From: Phascolarctobacterium sp.
GTDB lineage: Bacteria > Bacillota > Negativicutes > Acidaminococcales > Acidaminococcaceae
Assembly (NCBI GenBank): GCA_016302525.1
Contig: JAEDNJ010000039.1
Span: 1 to 10,719, forward strand
Reading direction: 5' to 3'
DNA length: 10,719 bases
Shown here: piece by piece, positions 1 to 6,007 of the stretch
Layout of the letters: each line of letters starts with the position of its first letter
Numbering within the stretch: the first letter of the stretch is position 1
The notes under the pieces: generated by a model
What the model was told of the DNA's origin: nothing
What the model saw: the letters and a program-made list of their open reading frames with translations, nothing else
Database searches by the model: none
Made by a program: the position numbers and the translations under genes

Positions 1-59
1 AATAGCACCATAAAAGTAACAGACCCCACCACACCACACGATTTGTAACTTATCTAAAT

Positions 60-91
60 CGCTGAGCCCATTTAAGAGTTCAGCGTTTTTT
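60..91 (+). terminator. Rho-independent terminator of a gene upstream of the window
   Basis: An 8-bp stem (60-67 with 78-85, one G-U pair) with a 10-base loop is followed by six T residues at 86-91. It is oriented for rightward transcription, so it probably ends a transcript that starts left of the window. Positions 1-59 show no recognisable gene end or RNA. The leftward LysR gene stops at 107, but on that strand the hairpin lacks a proper U-run. Confidence 0.65.
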
Positions 92-106
92 GTAAGTGTA
101 TTATAT

Positions 107-1045
107 TTAGTTGCATTTTAAGAAGTCTATAAACTTGCGGGCCGTTTTGGAGAGCTCACCAGTTTTCTTATAGTAGATGTTTATGTGGCGTGTTGTCAAG
201 GGGTCGTCAATTTTATAGAAGAACAGCTTATCTGTTTCAGCTACATAGTCAAAAATATCTGTGCGCAAAAAGGCGCAGCCATGTCCCTGCTTGGCAGCAT
301 TGAAGTTGGTTGTCATTTGGTCCACATACATAGACACCTTCGGCTTAAAGCCAGCGTTATGACACATACTGAGGGTGCGAGTGTAGCCATCATTGCCACG
401 CTTCATGACGATGAAATCGCAATTCGCAAAGTGAGAGAGGCTGATGGCCTCGCGCTCTGCTTCTAGTGGCGTATGCTTTTGTAAATCGGCAAAGGTCAGG
501 CGATACTGGCTCAGCTTTTCGTTAATAGGATAGGAGGCCGGCACAGCTAAAATAAGGTGCTCCTCCTTCCAGGGCAGCAGGTTAAAGGCCTTGGCGTCTA
601 AAGGACCCAGACAGATGGCTAAATCAATATCAGAGCTTTGCAAGAGCTGCGAAAGGTAAGGATTATTGCCCTCAGAAATCGCAATGGTGTAACGCGGATA
701 CTGCTGCTTGAAACGATGGGAAAGCTCTGGCAGTATGTAGCTGGAAAAATAGTTAGAGGTGCCAATGTTCAAGGTGCCCTTTTCCTGCTCACGAATAGAG
801 TTAAGCTCCTGCTGCAGCTGCTCATCCAGAGCCTGCATTCTTTTAATATATTCTACATAGATTTTGCCAGCAGGGGTCAGGGTAATGGGCTTGCTGGTAC
901 GGTTGAAGAGGGGAAGCCCCAGCTCATCCTCGGTCTTCTTAACAATAATGCTAAGAGCAGGCTGAGAAATATAGAGACGATCGGCGGCCTTAGAAAAGCT
1001 TCCTTCCTCCACTATGGTCAGAATATACTCCTGATTTCTGTTCAT
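107..1045 (-). CDS. LysR-family transcriptional regulator
   Basis: This is a 312-residue DNA-binding regulator of the LysR type, acting in the cytoplasm. The N-terminal winged helix-turn-helix spans roughly residues 3-62. Its recognition-helix block FSKAADRLYISQPALS is at 17-32, followed by the typical ELGLPLFNR at 41-49. Residues ~90-312 form the periplasmic-binding-protein-like effector domain; the inducer cannot be read from sequence. I chose the ATG at 1043-1045 over an ATG 12 codons upstream because AAGGAG lies about 6 bases before it and the HTH begins immediately, as is usual; the upstream ATG would add an unusual extension. The gene points away from the tRNA, and no metabolic operon is directly divergent to it, so its target is unclear. 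An inverted repeat in its leader (1099-1120) suggests autoregulation. The family is certain, the target unknown. Confidence 0.93.
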   Translation of the reverse strand: MNRNQEYILTIVEEGSFSKAADRLYISQPALSIIVKKTEDELGLPLFNRTSKPITLTPAGKIYVEYIKRMQALDEQLQQELNSIREQEKGTLNIGTSNYFSSYILPELSHRFKQQYPRYTIAISEGNNPYLSQLLQSSDIDLAICLGPLDAKAFNLLPWKEEHLILAVPASYPINEKLSQYRLTFADLQKHTPLEAEREAISLSHFANCDFIVMKRGNDGYTRTLSMCHNAGFKPKVSMYVDQMTTNFNAAKQGHGCAFLRTDIFDYVAETDKLFFYKIDDPLTTRHINIYYKKTGELSKTARKFIDFLKCN

Positions 1046-1081
1046 AGTGCGCTCCTTTCGTTCGATAATGTCTAAAAACAC

Positions 1082-1120
1082 TAAGCTCCTATAAATAAAT
1101 GGTTATAAGCTCCTAACCAT
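1082..1120. promoter_or_regulatory. Operator-like repeats in the LysR gene leader
   Basis: A perfect inverted repeat ATGGTTA-N8-TAACCAT occupies 1099-1120 and contains T-N11-A spacings of the kind bound by LysR proteins. The 10-mer TAAGCTCCTA occurs twice, at 1082-1091 and 1106-1115, offset by 24 bp, so its second copy overlaps the palindrome. The site is about 55 bp upstream of the LysR start codon, where autoregulatory sites are common. The repeats are seen directly; the regulatory role is inferred. The rest of the gap up to the tRNA promoter (1121-1290) is AT-rich, and I see only weak leftward promoter candidates in it. Confidence 0.45.
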
Positions 1121-1290
1121 AAACAATCATCTATACATAACTCTATCATAATTTTTTGCTTATAGCAAGTTTTTTTGTAAATAGCTTAACAAATTTTGCG
1201 TTGGCTTTGTGATGTGTTTTTTATTATCATGCTTATGAAAGAGCAGCTAAACCTTTTGCCTAAAAATAGTAAAAAATTTACAAAAAGTCG

Positions 1291-1319
1291 TTGACAAAGT
1301 GCTTTTGTTCTAGTATAAT
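1291..1319 (+). promoter_or_regulatory. Consensus promoter of tRNA-Pro
   Basis: A perfect -35 TTGACA (1291-1296) and perfect -10 TATAAT (1314-1319) are separated by 17 bases. The expected start near 1326 is about 7 bases before the mature tRNA. This strength is typical of stable RNA genes. Confidence 0.92.
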
Positions 1320-1332
1320 ACTCCTTGTGATT

Positions 1333-1409
1333 CGGGGCGTGGCTCAGTTTGGTAGAGCGCTTCCTTGGGGTGGAAGAGGTCGTGGGTTCGAATCCCGCCG
1401 CTCCGACCA
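1333..1409 (+). tRNA. tRNA-Pro, anticodon GGG
   Basis: A 77-base tRNA with CCA encoded at 1407-1409. The acceptor arm pairs CGGGGCG (1333-1339) with CGCTCCG before the A discriminator. The anticodon stem CTTCC/GGAAG (1360-1364, 1372-1376) encloses a seven-base loop with GGG at 1367-1369, which reads proline codons CCC and CCU. The T arm holds the standard TTCGAAT loop. The C at position 1 of the acceptor is typical of bacterial tRNA-Pro. It stands alone with its own promoter and terminator. Confidence 0.97.
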
Positions 1410-1431
1410 GTTTCTAAATCACAGTAAAACG

Positions 1432-1464
1432 AGCTGTTGCTTCTGGCAACAGCTTTTTTATTTT
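1432..1464 (+). terminator. Terminator after tRNA-Pro
   Basis: A perfect 9-bp stem AGCTGTTGC/GCAACAGCT (1432-1440, 1446-1454) with a 5-base loop is followed by TTTTTATTTT. It ends the tRNA transcript 23 bases after CCA. Confidence 0.9.
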
Positions 1465-1467
1465 CTT

Positions 1468-1476
1468 TGCTAATAT
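1468..1476 (+). promoter_or_regulatory. Possible extended -10 promoter for the 1504-4453 gene run
   Basis: TGCTAATAT at 1468-1476 fits an extended -10 element (TGn plus a five-of-six -10 box). No -35 is recognisable at the right spacing, where the tRNA terminator lies. A start near 1483 would leave a ~20-base leader with the Shine-Dalgarno at 1494-1497. The only other visible source is readthrough from the strong tRNA promoter. Low confidence. Confidence 0.3.
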
Positions 1477-1503
1477 TTCTTGAGAAGCTTTTTGAGGTTA
1501 AAG

Positions 1504-2097
1504 ATGATTCGCGAATTTCAATTAAAATGTAGCCTGTGTGAGCAGCCCTTTGGCACAGAGGGCAAGCTCTACTATCGTCCCTTCTATGGCATGAGCAGTG
1601 ATCTGCGTGATGTAGAGTTTATCTGTCCTGCTTGCATAGAGGCTTGGCACAATAAATGGAAGATTAAGAATGCTGTTTTCCACGAGCACGATTATGTAAT
1701 GACGGTAGACCTGACCCTAGAGGATGGCACTACCTATGAAAACATGGATTGCACTCCCTTAGATGAAACAGAAACTGTTGTTGTTGGTGAGGATATTCCT
1801 GTAGAAGCACAGCAAAAGCTCTATACCATTTTTAAGGCATGGGATTTAGAGCGCAAGGCGCATATCTTAAAGGATTGCACCTTTGCTGATGGCTTTATGA
1901 ATATGACCTTTAGCTGTGAAACCTATGGCGGCGAAAAGTTTACGGATGTTGCCTTTAGATTTAATATGAAGGGCGTGCTGCAAACTGCAGTTCCTGTGCC
2001 TGATTATGTCAAGGAGCAAATTGTAGAAGCCTATAGATTGTACGAAGCCCAAATGTCTGATGATGAGGTTCCGAGCGCAAGCTCAGAAGAGGAGTAA
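1504..2097 (+). CDS. Uncharacterised protein with two CxxC zinc-ribbon-like motifs
   Basis: I do not recognise this 197-residue protein as a named family. It begins with two cysteine pairs, C9-x2-C12 and C41-x2-C44, spaced as in a treble-clef or zinc-ribbon fold and probably binding one zinc. The middle is a mixed alpha/beta segment without obvious catalytic motifs. The tail (about 183-197) is rich in Asp, Glu and Ser. There is no signal peptide or membrane segment, so it is likely cytoplasmic. I chose the ATG at 1504 because GAGG lies 6 bases upstream; a TTG eight codons earlier lacks a good binding site. The stop is only 3 bases before prfC, and the prfC ribosome binding site lies inside this gene's last codons, so the two are probably translationally coupled. 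A role linked to translation is possible but unproven. Confidence 0.75.
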   Translation: MIREFQLKCSLCEQPFGTEGKLYYRPFYGMSSDLRDVEFICPACIEAWHNKWKIKNAVFHEHDYVMTVDLTLEDGTTYENMDCTPLDETETVVVGEDIPVEAQQKLYTIFKAWDLERKAHILKDCTFADGFMNMTFSCETYGGEKFTDVAFRFNMKGVLQTAVPVPDYVKEQIVEAYRLYEAQMSDDEVPSASSEEE

Positions 2098-2100
2098 ACA

Positions 2101-3711
2101 ATGAGTGAATTACTGGAAAAAATCAGGAAACGTCGCACCTTTGCGATTATCTCTCACCCTGATGCCGGCAAAACTACTTTAACCGAAAAATTATTGTTAT
2201 ACGGCGGAGCTATTCATCTGGCTGGCTCTGTTAAGGCTCGCAAGAGCAACAGACACGCTGTTTCCGACTGGATGGAGATTGAAAAGCAGCGTGGTATTTC
2301 TGTTACTTCTTCTGTGCTGCAGTTTGATTATGACGGCTACAGAGTTAACATTCTGGATACCCCTGGTCACCAGGACTTCTCTGAGGATACCTATCGTACC
2401 CTGATGGCTGCTGACAGTGCTGTCATGCTGATTGACGCCGCTAAGGGCGTAGAGCCGCAGACCAAGAAGCTGTTCTGGGTTTGTCATCGTCGTCATCTGC
2501 CCATTTTTACCTTTGTCAACAAGCTGGACCGCTACGGCCGCAATCCCTTTGATTTAATGGACGAGCTGGAGCAGGTGCTAGGTATTCGTGCTTATCCTAT
2601 TGATTGGCCCATCGGTATTGATGGCAATTACAAGGGCGTGTATAACCGTATGGAGAACACCATTCAGCTCTTTGAAGAGGATGGCAGCCATGGCGCTAAG
2701 CAGCTGAAATCCACTACTGGCTCCTTAGACGACCCTAAGATTAAGGAAATGCTGGGCGAGGAGCTGTATGAGAACCTTGTTAACGATATTGAGCTGTTGG
2801 ATATGGCTGGTGACGAGTTTGACATGGAGCGTGTGAACAAGGGCGAATTAACGCCTATGTTCTTTGGCTCTGCTATGACAAACTTTGGCGTGCAAAGCTT
2901 TTTGGAAAAATTCCTGGAGCTGAGCCCTGAGCCGCAGCCGCGTGCTTTGCAAAACGGCGAGATTATTGACCCCGCTAACGAGAAATTCTCTGCCTTTGTC
3001 TTTAAGATTCAGGCTAATATGAACCCTGCTCACCGCGACCGCATTTCCTTCATTCGTATTTGCTCCGGCAAATTTGAGAAGGGTATGACTGTGTACCATA
3101 AGCAAAGCGGCAAGCCCATTAAGCTGGCACAGCCGCAGCAATTCATGGCGCAGGAGCGTACTATTGTAGAGGAAGCATATCCCGGCGATATTATCGGCCT
3201 CTTTGACCCCGGTATTTTTGGCATTGGCGATAGTCTTTCTGATAATAGCCTCAAGCTGCAATTTGAGGATTTCCCTGTTTTCCCGCCGGAAATTTTTGCG
3301 CGTGTGCAGCCTAAGGACTCCCTGAAGCGTAAGCAATTTGAAAAGGGTATTATCCAGCTGTCTCAGGAGGGCGCTATCCAAGTCTTCAAGCAAGAGGGCG
3401 TGGGTATGGAAAGCTACATTGTCGGCGTAGTTGGTGTCCTGCAGTTAGAGGTCTTAGAATACCGCTTAAAGAACGAATACAGTGCTCAGCTGGTGATGAA
3501 TCAGCTGCCCTACAGCGTTGCTCGCTGGGTATATGCAGAGGACAAAAAGGCTGTAGAAAACCTGAAGGGTCTCGACAATGGTATGCTGGTATACGACAAG
3601 AAGGGCAGACCTGTTATTTTAGTAAATAACGAGTGGGCTCTCAACTGGATTCTAGACAGAAATCCGGGCATTGAGTTCCTGACTGTTCCTGCTGATGTAG
3701 ATCAAATTTAG
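2101..3711 (+). CDS. prfC: Peptide chain release factor 3 (RF3), GTPase
   Basis: RF3 is the class II release factor, a translational GTPase that removes RF1/RF2 from the ribosome after termination. All G motifs are visible: P-loop SHPDAGKT (18-25), the switch I region around QRGISVTSS (63-71), DTPGHQDF (86-93), NKLD (140-143) and the G5 region GSAMTNFG (256-263). The beta-barrel domain II and the RF3-specific C-terminal domain follow (~285-536). The SHPDAGKT form and the 536-residue length fit RF3 rather than EF-G or TetM-type proteins, which are longer. The ATG at 2101 is supported by AGAGGAG inside the end of the preceding gene. The gene lies between the two-CxxC protein gene (3-base gap) and the tagA-like gene (10-base gap), probably in one transcript. 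The sequence is full length with no missing key residue. Confidence 0.97.
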   Translation: MSELLEKIRKRRTFAIISHPDAGKTTLTEKLLLYGGAIHLAGSVKARKSNRHAVSDWMEIEKQRGISVTSSVLQFDYDGYRVNILDTPGHQDFSEDTYRTLMAADSAVMLIDAAKGVEPQTKKLFWVCHRRHLPIFTFVNKLDRYGRNPFDLMDELEQVLGIRAYPIDWPIGIDGNYKGVYNRMENTIQLFEEDGSHGAKQLKSTTGSLDDPKIKEMLGEELYENLVNDIELLDMAGDEFDMERVNKGELTPMFFGSAMTNFGVQSFLEKFLELSPEPQPRALQNGEIIDPANEKFSAFVFKIQANMNPAHRDRISFIRICSGKFEKGMTVYHKQSGKPIKLAQPQQFMAQERTIVEEAYPGDIIGLFDPGIFGIGDSLSDNSLKLQFEDFPVFPPEIFARVQPKDSLKRKQFEKGIIQLSQEGAIQVFKQEGVGMESYIVGVVGVLQLEVLEYRLKNEYSAQLVMNQLPYSVARWVYAEDKKAVENLKGLDNGMLVYDKKGRPVILVNNEWALNWILDRNPGIEFLTVPADVDQI

Positions 3712-3721
3712 AGGTTTAGAT

Positions 3722-4453
3722 ATGAAGGCTTTTAAGATATTAGGTGTGCCTGTGCATGCCTACACTATGCAGGAGGTAGTGGCAGAGCTAGACAAAAAAA
3801 TAGCTGCTCAGGAGCAGACCTTTGTGGTAACAGCAAATGCAGAGATTATTATGGCCTGTCAGGAGGATGACTCCTACAATGACATTGTCTCTAAGGCTGA
3901 AATTGTACTTCCCGATGGTGCTGGCGCAGTTTGGGCAGGGCGACATCTGGGCAATAAGGTGCCTGAGCGTGTGGCAGGCTTTGACCTCTATCTGGAGCTC
4001 ATGGAGCTGGCGAGCAAAAAGGGCTATAAGGCCTTCTTCTTCGGCAGTGCTCCCGGCGTTGCTGAAATAGCTAAGGAGGTCTGTGAAAAGCGTTATCCAG
4101 GTGTGCAAATTGTAGGTACGCGTAACGGCTACTTTAAGGAGCTGGATGAGCCCGAAATTATTCAGCAAATTAATGACAGTGGTGCGCAAATGCTCTTTGC
4201 AGCCTTGGGTGCTCCTAAGCAGGAAAAATGGCTGGCAGCTCATCGCGATAAGCTCAATGCTTCTGTGCTGATGGGCATTGGCGGCAGCTTTGATGTTTTG
4301 GCTGGTAGAATGGAGCGTGCTCCCAAATGGATGCAGGATGCTTCCTTAGAATGGCTGTTCCGCCTATATAAGCAGCCTAGTCGTTTTATCCGTATGCTGG
4401 CCCTGCCGAAATTCGTCATCGAGGTTTATCTGCACGGAGACAAGCATTGTTAA
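3722..4453 (+). CDS. WecG/TagA/CpsF-family glycosyltransferase (GT26)
   Basis: This 243-residue enzyme belongs to GT26, whose members add a sugar (classically N-acetylmannosamine) to undecaprenyl-diphosphate-linked GlcNAc in the synthesis of wall teichoic acid, enterobacterial common antigen or other surface glycans. Family landmarks are clear: VTANAEI (36-42), LPDGAGAVW (63-71), the FFFGS nucleotide-binding turn (105-109), LGAPKQEKW (162-170) and GIGGSFDVLAG (185-195). Thr37 and Asp65 fall at the positions I recall as the active-site pair of characterised TagA. The basic C-terminal stretch (~210-240) matches the membrane-association appendage of the family. The start at 3722 has GAGG 7 bases upstream, overlapping the prfC stop. 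No other surface-polymer genes adjoin it, so donor and polymer cannot be assigned. In a diderm host it may serve a common-antigen-like or cell-wall polymer, so I leave the symbol empty. Confidence 0.93.
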   Translation: MKAFKILGVPVHAYTMQEVVAELDKKIAAQEQTFVVTANAEIIMACQEDDSYNDIVSKAEIVLPDGAGAVWAGRHLGNKVPERVAGFDLYLELMELASKKGYKAFFFGSAPGVAEIAKEVCEKRYPGVQIVGTRNGYFKELDEPEIIQQINDSGAQMLFAALGAPKQEKWLAAHRDKLNASVLMGIGGSFDVLAGRMERAPKWMQDASLEWLFRLYKQPSRFIRMLALPKFVIEVYLHGDKHC

Positions 4454-4461
4454 GAAATATA

Positions 4462-4490
4462 TAGACAAAGAAATTTTTTTGAGGTATAAT
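4462..4490 (+). promoter_or_regulatory. Promoter of psd-pssA
   Basis: TAGACA (4462-4467; five of six bases match the -35 consensus) and a perfect TATAAT (4485-4490) are separated by 17 bases. The start would be near 4497, giving a ~85-base leader before psd. The last base of the -10 box is also part of the terminator stem at 4490-4529. Confidence 0.75.
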
Positions 4491-4529
4491 AGTGTGTCGT
4501 GATATTTAATTCCGATACACTATTTTTTT
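4490..4529 (+). terminator. Terminator of the prfC/tagA run, overlapping the psd promoter
   Basis: TAGTGTGTCG (4490-4499) pairs with CGATACACTA (4513-4522; one G-U pair), making a 10-bp stem with a 13-base loop, followed by seven T residues (4523-4529). RNA arriving from upstream can fold it. RNA started from the adjacent -10 box (start ~4497) would lack most of the 5' arm and should pass through. Confidence 0.75.
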
Positions 4530-4580
4530 GTTTAAAAGCTGTTGCTTGCAAGCTAATTGTGAGTATGACGGAGGTTATAG

Positions 4581-5213
4581 ATGTTTGTTGTAAGGGATGG
4601 ATATATTTATGTAGGCGTTTGCCTCGTGCTGGCCTGCCTCACTGCCTGGCAGTTTGGCCTGTACTGGGCTGTAATTCCCTTGGTTTTAGGCCTTTATTTT
4701 GCGTATTTCTTTAGGGATGAGCACAGACCTTTGCCTAACGATCCTAATGTGCTCTATGCTGCTGCAGATGCTCATGTCATGGCAATTGAAGAGGTTTATG
4801 ATGATGAGTATTTAATGTGCGACTGCATTAAGATTACCACCTTTCTTTCTGTCTTTGATGTGCACGTTAACCGCAGTCCTATGGCTGGCGAGGTTAAGTA
4901 TCAAAAATACACGGTGGGTCAGTTCGTGCCTGCCTTCGACAAGGATGCAACCTTTAAGAATGAGCGCTTTGCTATAGGCATTGACAATGGCAGGTACAAG
5001 GTGCTGGTAATTCAGGTGGCTGGTCTTTTGGCTCGCAGAATCAGTAACTGGGTACAGCTTGGCCATATCTTGAAGCAGGGTGAGCGCTACGGCATGATTA
5101 AGTTTGGTTCCAGTACGGAGCTGTATGTGCCCAAGGATATTTTTGAGCCCTGCGTAAAAAAGGGTCAAAAGGTTGTTGGCGGCGTTACCGTCATGGGGAG
5201 GATTAAGCAATGA
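4581..5213 (+). CDS. psd: Phosphatidylserine decarboxylase proenzyme, short form
   Basis: Psd converts phosphatidylserine to phosphatidylethanolamine at the inner membrane, using a pyruvoyl group made by self-cleavage. The 210-residue length marks the short type seen in many bacteria and archaea. Two hydrophobic segments (~9-24 and 27-44) anchor the N terminus. The conserved VHVNRSP (94-100) contains His95, and KFGSSTELYVP (174-184) contains the processing site, expected between Gly176 and Ser177 to give a ~176-residue beta and a ~34-residue alpha chain. Asp63 (in ADAH) is the likely third residue of the Asp-His-Ser self-cleavage triad. The ATG at 4581 has GGAGG 6 bases upstream. The stop codon overlaps the start of pssA (ATGA), so the enzymes that make and consume phosphatidylserine are co-translated. 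Confidence 0.95.
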   Translation: MFVVRDGYIYVGVCLVLACLTAWQFGLYWAVIPLVLGLYFAYFFRDEHRPLPNDPNVLYAAADAHVMAIEEVYDDEYLMCDCIKITTFLSVFDVHVNRSPMAGEVKYQKYTVGQFVPAFDKDATFKNERFAIGIDNGRYKVLVIQVAGLLARRISNWVQLGHILKQGERYGMIKFGSSTELYVPKDIFEPCVKKGQKVVGGVTVMGRIKQ

Positions 5214-5884
5214 ATTATAAGCGCATTGTTCCAAACAGCTTTAGCTCCGCAAGCTTGATTTTTGGTATTCTTTCTATATTTAAAAGCATGGAGGGCGATT
5301 TCTTCTGGGCGCCCATCTTCATCGTGCTGGCAGTTTTGGCAGATTCCTGTGATGGCAGGGCTGCTCGTCTTTTAGGTGTGAGCGGACCCTTCGGTGCTGA
5401 GCTGGACTCTTTGTGTGACCTTGGCTCCTTCGGTGTTGCTCCTGCTATTATGATTTACTGCTATTCCTTGAAGGATTTAGGGCTGACAGGGCAAATCATT
5501 GCCTCCCTATTCGCTATTGGCGGCGCTATGCGCCTGGCTCGCTTTAATGTCAACCTGAGCACTGTTCATGGCTATTTTCAGGGTATGCCTGTGCCTGGTG
5601 CAGCCTGCTGTCTGGCCGCTTATGTCTTTAGTAAGGGCACACTCTCTGTAGAGCTGGTCGCAGCTATGACTGTGGCCTATGCTCTCATTATGTATAGTAA
5701 TATTAAATATCCAGATTTTAAGGGTCATGGCAACCCGCTGTATAGACTGCCTGTTATGGTTGCAGTGGCTATTGGTGCCGTCATGCTCTACATGATGCCC
5801 AGTGCCTGGATGTTCGTAGCCCTCTTCACCTATACTCTGATTGGCGTGGTGAATTGGCTCTATTGTCTCGCAGCTGGTAAATAA
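5210..5884 (+). CDS. pssA: CDP-diacylglycerol-serine O-phosphatidyltransferase
   Basis: PssA makes phosphatidylserine and CMP from CDP-diacylglycerol and L-serine in the membrane, supplying Psd. The CDP-alcohol phosphotransferase signature is complete: Asp45, then D48-G49-x2-A52-R53-x8-G62-x3-D66-x3-D70, which coordinates the metal and CDP. About six to eight hydrophobic helices cover the 224 residues, as expected for this integral membrane family. The opening RIVPNSFSSASLIFGI resembles the PssA start (PN..T..N...G). Members of the superfamily such as PgsA share the core signature, but the N-terminal form and the psd partner favour PssA. The gene overlaps psd by 4 bases and is followed directly by a terminator, so psd-pssA is a two-gene operon. 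Confidence 0.94.
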   Translation: MNYKRIVPNSFSSASLIFGILSIFKSMEGDFFWAPIFIVLAVLADSCDGRAARLLGVSGPFGAELDSLCDLGSFGVAPAIMIYCYSLKDLGLTGQIIASLFAIGGAMRLARFNVNLSTVHGYFQGMPVPGAACCLAAYVFSKGTLSVELVAAMTVAYALIMYSNIKYPDFKGHGNPLYRLPVMVAVAIGAVMLYMMPSAWMFVALFTYTLIGVVNWLYCLAAGK

Positions 5885-5888
5885 GCTT

Positions 5889-5916
5889 TAAAAGTACACT
5901 TCGGTGTACTTTTTTT
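5889..5916 (+). terminator. Terminator of psd-pssA
   Basis: A perfect stem AAAGTACAC/GTGTACTTT (5891-5899, 5904-5912) closed by a TTCG tetraloop runs into a T tract to 5916. It begins a few bases after the pssA stop. The A-rich 5' side could also give some termination on the other strand, but no gene there needs it. Confidence 0.92.
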
Positions 5917-5922
5917 ACCGTC

Positions 5923-5964
5923 TTGACATAAATTTATAGATTTCATTAAAATTCTGCTTATAAT
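5923..5964 (+). promoter_or_regulatory. Promoter region of the GT2 gene
   Basis: A perfect TTGACA (5923-5928) sits 18 bases before TAAAAT (5947-5952; five of six). A perfect TATAAT also occurs at 5959-5964, but it is 30 bases from that TTGACA and has no good -35 of its own. Either -10 could be used; I favour the first pair. A single-gene unit between two terminators needs a promoter here. Confidence 0.65.
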
Positions 5965-6007
5965 CGTTTTAATTTTTATAAGCCAAAGAAAAGAAGGTTA
6001 GTTTTAG

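Noticed and set aside
185..1075. Rightward open frames at 185-466 and 638-1075 opposite the LysR gene
   Set aside because: They lie antisense inside a well-supported LysR gene, show no recognisable domain and lack good ribosome sites.
1156..1174. Small hairpin TTGCT-tat-AGCAA followed by T residues in the LysR-tRNA gap
   Set aside because: A 5-bp stem with a 3-base loop is too weak for a terminator, and no rightward gene ends before it.
1291..1473. Small open frame across the tRNA-Pro gene
   Set aside because: It is the tRNA and its promoter read as codons.
4499..4714. Open frame overlapping the psd start
   Set aside because: It covers the terminator and the psd start in another frame, with no ribosome site or domain.
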